Shown here: piece after piece, positions 33,741 to 44,900 of the stretch
Layout: each line of letters opens with the position of its first letter
Numbering within the stretch: position 1 is the stretch's first letter
Source: Platycnemis pennipes
Lineage: Eukaryota > Arthropoda > Insecta > Odonata > Platycnemididae
Assembly (NCBI GenBank): GCA_933228895.1
Contig: OW121846.1
Coordinates: forward strand, 150,210,746-150,274,745
DNA length: 64,000 nucleotides
Direction of reading: 5' to 3'
Program-made: the position numbers and the translations under genes
The notes under the pieces: generated by a model
Databases searched by the model: none
The model's input: only the letters and a program-made list of their open reading frames with translations
What the model was told of the DNA's origin: nothing

Positions 33741-34480
33741 TTGGGCGGTGGTGCGGGGTTCCGCTGGCTGGTGTTATCTCCCACCTGGTCGTGTTCCACC
33801 GCGCTAGCCTGTCGAATCAACTCCTCGAGGGTCCGGGGAGGGCAGGACCGTAGGTGCTGACGTAGCCGTGGGAGGAGTTGTTCAGTTAGCGTAGGGACGA
33901 AATTCTCTCGGTTCTCCCCTGGGAATAGCCGGCGGTGGAGCTGGATTTTCCGGAGGATGAACAGCTCTACCCCCTCCTTCGGCTGCTGGTGGCATCCGAA
34001 TAACTTCGCCTGGATCTGGGCTCGCAGGGCTGGAGTGTCGAACCTCCCACGGAACCGCTGAGCGAAATCCTCCCAGGTGAGGGAGAACTCACGGTAGGGG
34101 GCCCACCATTGCCGGGCGTCTCCTTGTAGTTGGAGTTCCGCACGGTGGACCCACCAGGACCGCGGGACCTGGTCTTCTCGAAGCGCCACCAACACTTCCC
34201 TCAGGAAGTCTTCTGGGTCTTCAGAGTCACGCCCGAAGAACTCAGGCCATGGGGTGCGGTAGGACGGCGGCGGGGTCGTTGTCGGAAGGCTGGTGGGGAC
34301 GGATCTCAGGTTGCACCGCTCGCATACGAAGGTGAGGCCTGTGAGGTCCCGACTCGCGTCCCTCCAACCTAGGCATAGGTGGTGGAACCATCGGCTGCAT
34401 CTGGAGCAGGAGATCAGGTGGTGACCCTCGCCGGTGCAGTCAGGTGCCTCGCATTGATCCCTGGTCCGGATGCGAGACAT
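33635..34480 (-). CDS. gag: Gag protein with N-terminal PHD-type zinc finger and CCHC knuckle
   Basis: 281 residues from the Met at 34480. The first 56 residues form a PHD-like finger: C10, C15, C25, C28, H33, C36, C53, C56 with the typical WFHHLC box. The middle is a retrotransposon Gag domain (FFGRDSEDPEDFL, GDARQWW, LTWEDFAQRF, LLPRLRQHLR). The end has one zinc knuckle CRLCPGYHFHRDC (C-x2-C-x3-H-x4-C), which binds RNA. The frame is open upstream to a Met at 34762 inside the LTR, through the primer-binding site. I chose 34480 because it starts after the LTR and just before the finger, but a longer product is possible. Its last 35 codons overlap pol and contain the slippery sites. The PHD finger suggests targeting to chromatin or modified histones; that role is inference. 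Confidence 0.93.
   Translation of the reverse strand: MSRIRTRDQCEAPDCTGEGHHLISCSRCSRWFHHLCLGWRDASRDLTGLTFVCERCNLRSVPTSLPTTTPPPSYRTPWPEFFGRDSEDPEDFLREVLVALREDQVPRSWWVHRAELQLQGDARQWWAPYREFSLTWEDFAQRFRGRFDTPALRAQIQAKLFGCHQQPKEGVELFILRKIQLHRRLFPGENRENFVPTLTEQLLPRLRQHLRSCPPRTLEELIRQASAVEHDQVGDNTSQRNPAPPPKCRLCPGYHFHRDCPENRPGNARAGNPKASPTPLN
33665..33686 (-). promoter_or_regulatory. Tandem -1 ribosomal frameshift sites (GGGAAAC twice)
   Basis: On the minus strand GGGAAAC occurs at 33686-33680 and again at 33671-33665. In both, the gag reading phase is G GGA AAC, the canonical X-XXY-YYZ arrangement. A one-base slip back moves the ribosome into the pol frame, which is the -1 frame (gag codons start at coordinate 1 mod 3, pol at 2 mod 3). 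Both sites lie inside the gag/pol overlap. I did not find a convincing downstream stem-loop by eye. Confidence 0.8.
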
Positions 34481-34640
34481 AGGGTTGGGCGCCACCGAGT
34501 GTTGTTGAGGCTCTCTCGGAAGAGCCGTGGATGTTGCTGCCGTAGATTCCTGAAGTCCTACCGTGGTTGCCTCGCTCCCTTCTCCTGCCGGTGTCAGTCG
34601 TAGAGCTGCTGGGTCCTGGCTGCTTTCAAGGCTGCCGTAG

Positions 34641-34658
34641 CCCCGCGTATGGGCGCCA
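34641..34658 (-). other. Primer-binding site
   Basis: TGGCGCCCATACGCGGGG on the minus strand, two bases (AG) after the CA end of the 5' LTR. The TGG start pairs with a tRNA CCA end. The matching host tRNA cannot be identified from the window. Confidence 0.7.
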
Positions 34659-34660
34659 CT

Positions 34661-35958
34661 TGTCGCGTTCTCGCCCTCATGGAGGGCGGGAAGCGACCGA
34701 GACTCCTCTGTCCCATGGCCTCGGAGCTTCATTCTGATGTAGAGGGCGGCGAGGACTACCAAAAAAATAAAATAACAACAAATGCTCCAAAGGAACGGGG
34801 TTTATTTTTTCCTTAGTGAAAAATGAGATACAGGGGAGAAAGGCGAGCCTTCCTCCCACAAAAAAATTAACTGGCGGGATACGCCTTAGTTCTGCGCCCT
34901 CTTCTGCGGCGTCTCCGGGCCGAACAGCGACCGGCAGACTTGGGGGTCGCGCCTATTGACCGGCCCTGGAGAGAGGCGGCAGTAGGGGGTGACCGGCGAG
35001 TCCAGCGGCCGAAGCTGGTACTGCGGCGGCGTCCGGAGAGGGCTGAGCGGCGGTCCCACTGCAAGGCTTGCGAGCCACGCAGAGTCCGGGGACGATGCCG
35101 GGGAGGCTGGGGCACCCTTCTCCGGCGAAGGCAGCGGGCTGAGGAGCGGGATGGCCCAGGAAGCGGCCTCCTTGATCCACGCCTGGAGGCGCCGCCAATG
35201 TCGACGCTCCTCTGCGGCGACCTGGCGTTGGCGCTGGCCTCGGCGGCGGTTCCGGCGAGGTAACTGGTCCGAATCGGACCGCTGCCTCATGGATGAGAGA
35301 GTCCTCGAGGAGCAGTCAGGAAATAGGTACGCCGGCACTAGCTCAAAGGCGGAGCCCGAACTGTAGCGTGCGGCGTACCCTGGGTGGTGGAGGAGGGAGC
35401 TCGAAGGCAGAGCCTGAACTATGTTCCGTCCACCCGGTGGACTCTGATTTTCCCTGGCCGGGACCCTGGCTTATATTCCGTCCGGAGAAGGGGGTGTGGC
35501 CAGGGTCGGCCCAATCAGGGTGCGTTGGCGGAGCGCAGGGAGGGGGAGCGCGCGCGGGGGAGGGGAAAAAGTGAACGGCGCCCTGGCGCACTTCGGAGGC
35601 GGGGGCGAGTGGAAACCCGTGACGTCGCCTGGCGTGGGAGGGGAGCGTTTCTTCCACGTGGCTCGGTGTCCGGGCGCACTCCGGAGGCGGGGGCGAGGCG
35701 GTGGGAAAACCCGTGACGTCGCCTGGTGTGGGGAGGGAAGCGCTTCTTCCACGTGGCTCGGTGTCCGGGCGCACTCCGGAGGCGGGGGCGAGGCGGTGGG
35801 AAAACCCGTGACGTCGCCTGGTGTGGGGAGGGGAGGGCTTCTTCTACGTGGCTCGGTTGCTAGGCGGGAGGGTAGTTCCTGCGGGAGACGCGAGATGCCG
35901 GCGGCCGCGCGGCGTCCGGAAACGGCGCGTATTTCGGACCACTGTAGCGGGCGCATCA
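34661..35958 (-). repeat. 5' LTR (1,298 bp)
   Basis: Upstream LTR in element orientation. It holds three 95-bp U3 repeats (GTGACGTC at 35619, 35713, 35808), TATA box AATATAAG at 35477-35470, initiator-like TCAGAGT at 35447-35441 (predicted transcript start about 35445), and AATAAA at 34806-34801. It is otherwise the same as the 3' LTR apart from two substitutions. Confidence 0.95.
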
Positions 35959-37549
35959 ACTTTCTACACTTCTCAGCGATTTTCACTGATTTATGTGCAA
36001 ATAAATTAGCGAAATTAAAAATATCGATTCGTGGCACTCCTCTCTATTATGGATCATCCATCTAAAATCACTTCCATGGCCATCTTAAGAAAAAATTGTC
36101 ACTTTCTACTCTTCTCAGCGATGTTCACTGATTTATGTGCAAATAAATCAGCGAAATAAAAAATATCGATTCGTGGCACTCCTCTCTATTATGGAGCATC
36201 CATTTAAAATCACTTGTAGAGCCATCTTTAGGCAACATTGACACTTTCTACTCTTCTCATCGATGTTCACTGAATTATGTGCAAATAAATCATCAAAATT
36301 TAAAATATCGAGTCGTGGCACTCCTCTCTATTATGGATCATCCATCTAAAATCACTTCTAGAGCCATCACTAGGCAACATGGACTCTTTCTACTCTTCTC
36401 AAGGAAATTCACTGAATTATGTGCAAATAAATCAATGAAATTAAAAATATCGATTCGTGGCACTACTCTCTATTATGGATCATCCATCTAAAATCACTTC
36501 TAGAGCCATCACTAGGCAACATGGACTCTTTCTACTCTTCTCAAGGAAATTCACTGAATTATGTGCAAATAAATCAATGAAATTAAAAATATCGATTCGT
36601 GGCATTCCTCTCTATTATCTATCATCTGTCCGAAATCACTTCTGGAGCCATCTTTAGAAAAAATTGACACTTTTTACTTTTCTCAGCGAAATTCACTGAA
36701 TTCTGTGCAAAAAAAACAGCGAAATTAAAAATATCGATTCGTGGCACTCCTCTCTATTATAGATCATCCATCTAAAATCACTTCTAGAGCCATCTTTAGA
36801 ATAAAATGTCACTATTTTCTCTTGTCAGCGATGTTCATTGAATTATGTGCAAATAAATCAGCAAAATTAAAGACATCGATTCGTGTCACTCCTCTCTATT
36901 ATAAATCATCCATCTAAAATCACTTCTAGGGCCATCTTTAGAAAAAATTAAAACTTTCTACTCTTCTCAGCCATGTTCACTGAATCATGTGCAAATAAAT
37001 CATCGAAATTAAAAATATCGGTCCGTGGCCTTCCTCTATATTAAGGATCATCCATCTAAAATCACTTCTAGAGCCATCATTAGAAAAAAGTGACACTTTC
37101 TACTCTTCTCAGCGATGTTCAATGAATTACGTGCAAATAAATCAGCGAAATTAAAAATATCGATTCGTGGCTGTCCTCTCTATTCTTGGTCTACCTTCAA
37201 AAATCACTTCTATAGCCTTCTTCAGTAAAAAGTGACACTTTCTACTCTTCTCAGAGTTATTCACTGAATTATGAGCAAATAAATCATCGAAAGTAAAAAT
37301 ACCGGTCGTTGCCTTACTCTATATTAAGGATCATCCAACTAAAATCACTTCTATGGCCATCTTTAGAAAAAATTGACACTTTCTACACTTCTCAGCGATG
37401 TTCACTGAATGATGTGCAAATAATCAGCGAAATTAAAAATATCGATTCGTGGCACTACTCTCTATTATGGATCATCCATCTAAAATCACTTCTAGGGCCA
37501 TCTTTAGAAGAAATTTACACTTTCTACTCTTCTCAGCGATGTTCACTGA

Positions 37550-40500
37550 ATTATGTGCAAATAAATCATCGAAATTAAAAATTTCGATTCGTGGCACTCC
37601 TCTCTATTATGTATCATCCATCTAATATCACTTCTAGAGCCATCTTTAGAAAAAATCGACACTTTCTACTCTTCTCAGCGATGTTCACTGAATTATGTGC
37701 AAATTAAGCAGCGAAATAAAAATATCGATTCGTGGCACTCCTCTCTATTACTGATCATCCATCTGAAATCACTTCTAGAGCCATCTTTAGAAAAAATTGA
37801 CACTTTCTATTCTTCTCAGCGATGTTCAATGAATTATGTGCAAATTAATCAGCGAAATTAAACATATCGATTCGTGGCACTCCTCTCTATTACTGATCAT
37901 CCATCTGAAATCACTTCTAGAGCCATCTTTAGAAAAAATTGTCACTTTCTACTCTTCTCAGCGATGTTCACTGAATTATGTGCAAATTAATCAGCGAAAT
38001 TAAAAATATCGATTCGTGGCACTCCTCTCTATTATGGATCATCCATCTAAAATCACTTCTATAGCCATCTTTAGAAAAAATTGACACTTTCTACTCTTCT
38101 CAGCGATGTTCACTGAATTATGTCCAATAAATCATCGAAACTAAAAATATCGATTCGTCGCACTCCTCTATTTTATGGATCATCCATCTAAAATCACTTC
38201 TGAAGCCATCATTAGGCAACATTGACTCTTTCTACTCTTCTCAACGAAATTAACTGAAATATGTGCAAATAAATCAGCGAAATTAAAAATATCGATTCAT
38301 GGCACTCCGTTTATTATCGGTCATCCATTCGAAATCACTTCTAGAGCCATCTTTAGAAAAAAGTGACACTTTTTACTCTTCTCAGCGATGTTCACTGATT
38401 AATGTGCAAATTAATCAGCGAAATTAAAAATATCGATTCGTGGCACTCCTCTCTATTTTGGATCATCCATCTAAAATCACTTCTAGAGCCATCTTTAGAA
38501 AAAAGTATTACTTTCTACTCTTCTCAGCGATGTTCACTGATTTATGTGCAAATAAATCAGCGAAATTAAAAATATCGATTCGTGGCACTCCTCTCTATTT
38601 TGGATCATCCATCTAAAATCACTTCTAGAGCCATCTTTAGAAAAAAGTGACACTTTCTACTCTTCCCAGCGATGTTCACTGAATTATGTCCAATAAATCA
38701 TCGAAACTAAAAATATCGATTCGTCGCACTCCTCTATTTTATGAATCATCCATCTAAAATCACTTCTGAAGCCATTATTAGGCAACATTGACTCTTTCTA
38801 CTCTTCTCAACGAAATTAACTGAAAATTGTGCAAATAAATCAGCGAAATTAAAAATATCGATTCATGGCACTCCGTTTATTATCGGTCATCCATTCGAAA
38901 TCACTTCTAGAGCCATCTTTAGAAAAAGTAACACTTTTTACTCTTCTCAGCGATGTTCACTGATTTATGTGCAAATTAATCAGCGAAATTAAAAATATCG
39001 ATTCGTGGCACTCCTCTCTATTTTGGATCATCCATCTAAAATCACTTCTAGAGCCATCTTTAGAAAAAAGTGACACTTTCTACTCTTCTCAGCGATGTTC
39101 ACTGATTTATGTGCAAATAAATCAGCGAAATTAAAAATATCGATTCGTGGCACTCCTCTCTATTTTGGATCATCCATCTAAAATCACTTCTAGAGCCATC
39201 TTTAGAAAAAAGTGACATTTTCTACTCTTCTCAGCGATGTTCACTGATTTATGTGCAAATTAATGAGCGAAATTAAAAATATCGATTCGTGACACTCCTC
39301 TCTATTTTGGATCATCCATCTAAAATCACTTCTAGAGCCATCTTTAGAAAAAAGTGGCACTTTCTACTCTTCTTAGCGTTGTTCACTGATTTATGTGCAA
39401 ATAAATCATCGAAATTTAAAATATTGAGTCGTGGCACTCCTCTATATTATGGATCATCCATCTAAAATCACTTCTAGAGCCATCACTAGGCAACATTAAC
39501 AATTTCCTATCTTCTCAAGGAAATTCACTGAATTATGTGCAAGTAAATCAATGAAATAAAAAATTTCGATTCGTGGCACTCCTCTCTATTATGGATCATC
39601 CATCTGAAATCACTTCTAGAGCCATCTTTAGAAAAAATTGACACTTTCTACTCTTCTCAGCGATGTTCACTGATTTATGTGCAAATTAATCAGCGAAATA
39701 AAAATATCGATTCGTGGCACTCCTCTCTATTACTGATCATCCATCTGAAATCACTTCTAGAGCCATCTTTAGAAAAAATTGACACTTTCTACACTTCTCA
39801 GCGATGTTCACTGAATTATGTGCAAATTAATCAGCGAAATTAAAAATATCGATTCGTGGCACTCCTCTCTAATACTGATCATCCATCTGAAATCACTTCT
39901 AGAGCCATCTTTAGAAAAAATTGACACTTTCTACTCTTCTTTGCGATGTTCACTGAATTATGTGCAAATTAATCAGCGAAATAAAAATTTCGATTCGTGG
40001 CACTCCTCTCTATTATGGATCATCCATCTAAAATCACTTCTAGAGCCATCTTTAGAAAAAATTGACACTTTCTACTCTTCTTTGCGATGTTCACTGAATT
40101 ATGTGCAAATTAATCAGCGAAATAAAAATTTCGATTCGTGGCACTCCTCTCTATTATGGATCATCCATCTAAAATCACTTCTAGAGCCATTTTAAAAAAA
40201 AAATTCACACTTTCTACTCTTCTCAGCGATGTTCCCTGAAATATGTGCAAGTAAATCATCGAAATTAAAAATATCGATTCGTGGCACTCCTCTCTATTAT
40301 GGATAATCCATCTAAAATCACTTCTAGAGCCATCTTTAGAAAAAATTGACACTCTCTACTCTACTCAGCGATGTTCACTGAATTATGTGCAAATAAATCA
40401 TCGAAATTAAAAATATCGGTCCGTGGCCTTCCTCTATATTAAGGATCATCCATCTAAAATCACTTCTAGAGCCATCTTTAGAAAAAAGTGACACTTTCTA

Positions 40501-43500
40501 CTCTTCTCAGCGATGTTCAATAAATTATGTGCAAATAAATCAGCGAAAATAAAAATATCGATTCGTGGCACTCCTCTCTATTACTGATCATCCATCTGAA
40601 ATCACTTCTAGAGCCATCTTTAGAAAAAATTGACACTTTCTACACTTCTCAGCGATGTTCACTGAATTATGTGCAAATAAATCATCGAAATTAAAAATTG
40701 CGATTCGTGGCACTCCTCTCTATTATGTATCATCCATCTAATATCACTTCTAGAGCCATCTTTAGAAAAAATCGACACTTTCTACTCTTCTCAGCGATGT
40801 TCACTGAATTATGTGCAAATTAAGCAGCGAAATAAAAATATCGATTCGTGGCACTCCTCTCTATTACTGATCATCCATCTGAAATCACTTCTAGAGCCAT
40901 CTTTAGAAAAAATTGACACTTTCTATTCTTCTCAGCGATGTTCAATGAATTATGTGCAAATTAATCAGCGAAATTAAAAATATCGATTCGTGGCACTCCT
41001 CTCTATTACTGATCATCCATCTGAAATCACTTCTAGAGCCATCTTTAGAAAAAATTGTCACTTTCTACTCTTCTCAGCGATGTTCACTGAATTATGTGCA
41101 AATTAATCAGCGAAATTAAAAATATCGATTCGTGGCACTCCTCTCTATTATGGATCATCCATCTAAAATCACTTCTATAGCCATCTTTAGAAAAAATTGA
41201 CACTTTCTACTCTTCTCAGCGATGTTCACTGAATTATGTCCAATAAATCATCGAAACTAAAAATATCGATTCGTCGCACTCCTCTATTTTATGGATCATC
41301 CATCTAAAATCACTTCTGAAGCCATCATTAGGCAACATTGACTCTTTCTACTCTTCTCAACGAAATTAACTGAAATATGTGCAAATAAATCAGCGAAATT
41401 TAAAATATCGATTCATGGCACTCCGTTTATTATCGGTCATCCATTCGAAATCACTTCTAGAGCCATCTTTAGAAAAAAGTGACACTTTTTACTCTTCTCA
41501 GCGATGTTCACTGATTTATGTGCAAATTAATCAGCGAAATTAAAAATATCGATTCGTGGCACTCCTCTCTATTTTGGATCATCCATCTAAAATCACTTCT
41601 AGAGCCATCTTTAGAAAAAAGTATTACTTTCTACTCTTCTCAGCGATGTTCACTGATTTATGTGCAAATAAATCAGCGAAATTAAAAATATCGATTCGTG
41701 GCACTCCTCTCTATTTTGGATCATCCATCTAAAATCACTTCTAGAGCCATCTTTAGAAAAAAGTGACACTTTCTACTCTTCCCAGCGATGTTCACTGAAT
41801 TATGTCCAATAAATCATCGAAACTAAAAATATCGATTCGTCGCACTCCTCTATTTTATGAATCATCCATCTAAAATCACTTCTGAAGCCATTATTAGGCA
41901 ACATTGACTCTTTCTACTCTTCTCAACGAAATTAACTGAAAATTGTGCAAATAAATCAGCGAAATTAAAAATATCGATTCATGGCACTCCGTTTATTATC
42001 GGTCATCCATTCGAAATCACTTCTAGAGCCATCTTTAGAAAAAGTGACACTTTTTACTCTTCTCAGCGATGTTCACTGATTTATGTGCAAATTAATCAGC
42101 GAAATTAAAAATATCGATTCGTGGCACTCCTCTCTATTTTGGATCATCCATCTAAAATCACTTCTAGAGCCATCTTTAGAAAAAAGTGACACTTTCTACT
42201 CTTCTCAGCGATGTTCACTGATTTATGTGCAAATAAATCAGCGAAATTAAAAATATCGATTCGTGGCACTCCTCTCTATTTTGGATCATCCATCTAAAAT
42301 CACTTCTAGAGCCATCTTTAGAAAAAAGTGACATTTTCTACTCTTCTCAGCGATGGTCACTGATTTATGTGCAAATTAATGAGCGAAATTAAAAATATCG
42401 ATTCGTGACACTCCTCTCTATTTTGGATCATCCATCTAAAATCACTTCTAGAGCCATCTTTAGAAAAAAGTGGCACTTTCTACTCTTCTTAGCGTTGTTC
42501 ACTGATTTATGTGCAAATAAATCATCGAAATTTAAAATATTGAGTCGTGGCACTCCTCTATATTATGGATCATCCATCTAAAATCACTTCTAGAGCCATC
42601 ACTAGGCAACATTAACAATTTCCTCTCTTCTCAAGGAAATTCACTGAATTATGTGCAAGTAAATCAATGAAATAAAAAATTTCGATTCGTGGCACTCCTC
42701 TCTATTATGGATCATCCATCTGAAATCACTTCTAGAGCCATCTTTAGAAAAAATTGACACTTTCTACTCTTCTCAGCGATGTTCACTGATTTATGTGCAA
42801 ATTAATCAGCGAAATAAAAATATCGATTCGTGGCACTCCTCTCTATTACTGATCATCCATCTGAAATCACTTCTAGAGCCATCTTTAGAAAAAATTGACA
42901 CTTTCTACACTTCTCAGCGATGTTCACTGAATTATGTGCAAATTAATCAGCGAAATTAAAAATATCGATTCGTGGCACTCCTCTCTAATACTGATCATCC
43001 ATCTGAAATCACTTCTAGAGCCATCTTTAGAAAAAATTGACACTTTCTACTCTTCTTTGCGATGTTCACTGAATTATGTGCAAATTAATCAGCGAAATAA
43101 AAATTTCGATTCGTGGCACTCCTCTCTATTATGGATCATCCATCTAAAATCACTTCTAGAGCCATCTTTAGAAAAAGTGACACTTTTTACTCTTCTCAGC
43201 GATGTTCACTGATTTATGTGCAAATTAATCAGCGAAATTAAAAATATCGATTCGTGGCACTCCTCTCTATTTTGGATCATCCATCTAAAATCACTTCTAG
43301 AGCCATCTTTAGAAAAAAGTGACACTTTCTACTCTTCTCAGCGATGTTCACTGATTTATGTGCAAATAAATCAGCGAAATTAAAAATATCGATTCGTGGC
43401 ACTCCTCTCTATTTTGGATCATCCATCTAAAATCACTTCTAGAGCCATCTTTAGAAAAAAGTGACATTTTCTACTCTTCTCAGCGATGTTCACTGATTTA

Positions 43501-44900
43501 TGTGCAAATTAATGAGCGAAATTAAAAATATCGATTCGTGACACTCCTCTCTATTTTGGATCATCCATCTAAAATCACTTCTAGAGCCATCTTTAGAAAA
43601 AAGTGGCACTTTCTACTCTTCTTAGCGTTGTTCACTGATTTATGTGCAAATAAATCATCGAAATTTAAAATATTGAGTCGTGGCACTCCTCTATATTATG
43701 GATCATCCATCTAAAATCACTTCTAGAGCCATCACTAGGCAACATTAACAATTTCCTCTCTTCTCAAGGAAATTCACTGAATTATGTGCAAGTAAATCAA
43801 TGAAATAAAAAATTTCGATTCGTGGCACTCCTCTCTATTATGGATCATCCATCTGAAATCACTTCTAGAGCCATCTTTAGAAAAAATTGACACTTTCTAC
43901 TCTTCTCAGCGATGTTCACTGATTTATGTGCAAATTAATCAGCGAAATAAAAATATCGATTCGTGGCACTCCTCTCTATTACTGATCATCCATCTGAAAT
44001 CACTTCTAGAGCCATCTTTAGAAAAAATTGACACTTTCTACACTTCTCAGCGATGTTCACTGAATTATGTGCAAATTAATCAGCGAAATTAAAAATATCG
44101 ATTCGTGGCACTCCTCTCTAATACTGATCATCCATCTGAAATCACTTCTAGAGCCATCTTTAGAAAAAATTGACACTTTCTACTCTTCTTTGCGATGTTC
44201 ACTGAATTATGTGCAAATTAATCAGCGAAATAAAAATTTCGATTCGTGGCACTCCTCTCTATTATGGATCATCCATCTAAAATCACTTCTAGAGCCATCT
44301 TTAGAAAAAATTGACACTTTCTACTCTTCTTTGCGATGTTCACTGAATTATGTGCAAATTAATCAGCGAAATAAAAATTTCGATTCGTGGCACTCCTCTC
44401 TATTATGGATCATCCATCTAAAATCACTTCTAGAGCCATTTTTAAAAAAAAATTCACACTTTCTACTCTTCTCAGCGATGTTCCCTGAAATATGTGCAAG
44501 TAAATCATCGAAATTAAAAATATCGATTCGTGGCACTCCTCTCTATTATGGATAATCCATCTAAAATCACTTCTAGAGCCATCTTTAGAAAAAATTGACA
44601 CTCTCTACTCTACTCAGCGATGTTCACTGAATTATGTGCAAATAAATCATCGAAATTAAAAATATCGGTCCGTGGCCTTCCTCTATATTAAGGATCATCC
44701 ATCTAAAATCACTTCTAGAGCCATCTTTAGAAAAAAGTGACACTTTCTACTCTTCTCAGCGATGTTCAATAAATTATGTGCAAATAAATCAGCGAAAATA
44801 AAAATATCGATTCGTGGCACTCCTCTCTATTACTGATCATCCATCTGAAATCACTTCTAGAGCCATCTTTAGAAAAAATTGACACTTTCTACACTTCTCA
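37550..44900 (+). repeat. 22-monomer (3,116-bp) higher-order duplication
   Basis: Variant landmarks recur 3,116 bp apart: ATCGAC at 37655 and 40771, TGTCCAATAA at 38121 and 41237, and another pair at 39818 and 42934. Over about 2 kb only a few differences are visible. The second copy contains an extra internal duplication of 1,133 bp, after which the shift to copy one becomes 4,249 bp (for example 40161 and 44410). Confidence 0.88.
42037..44306 (+). repeat. Nested 8-monomer (1,133-bp) tandem duplication
   Basis: The junction type GAAAAAGTGACACTTTTTAC occurs at 42038 and again at 43171, and the following eight monomers repeat in order with almost no change. The join at about 43171 switches from TTTAGAAAAA.TTGACAC to the GTGACAC type, marking the crossover. 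Confidence 0.85.

Larger units (their letters stand above)
28689..35958 (-). mobile_element. Full-length Gypsy-class LTR retrotransposon, minus orientation
   Basis: A 7,270-bp element inserted into a satellite monomer, flanked by the 4-bp target duplication ACTT (28685-28688 and 35959-35962). Both LTRs begin TG and end CA read in element orientation. Transcription order on the minus strand: 5' LTR (35958-34661), primer site, gag, pol in the -1 frame, short 3' leader with 42-bp repeats, polypurine tract, 3' LTR (30176-28689). Pol order protease-RT-RNase H-integrase places it in Gypsy/Ty3. No env-like frame exists. It is GC-rich against AT-rich surroundings, which marks it as a newcomer. gag and pol have no internal stops, so it may be active. 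Confidence 0.97.

Noticed and set aside
33740..34762. env or third gene in the LTR element
   Set aside because: All internal space is taken by gag, pol and a 190-bp 3' segment; no membrane protein frame fits.
44067..44555. Multi-monomer open frames in the satellite, up to 162 codons
   Set aside because: Three 142-bp units return to the same frame, so a stop-free monomer reading gives long frames automatically. The peptides repeat the same words, and the same phrases appear on the other strand.
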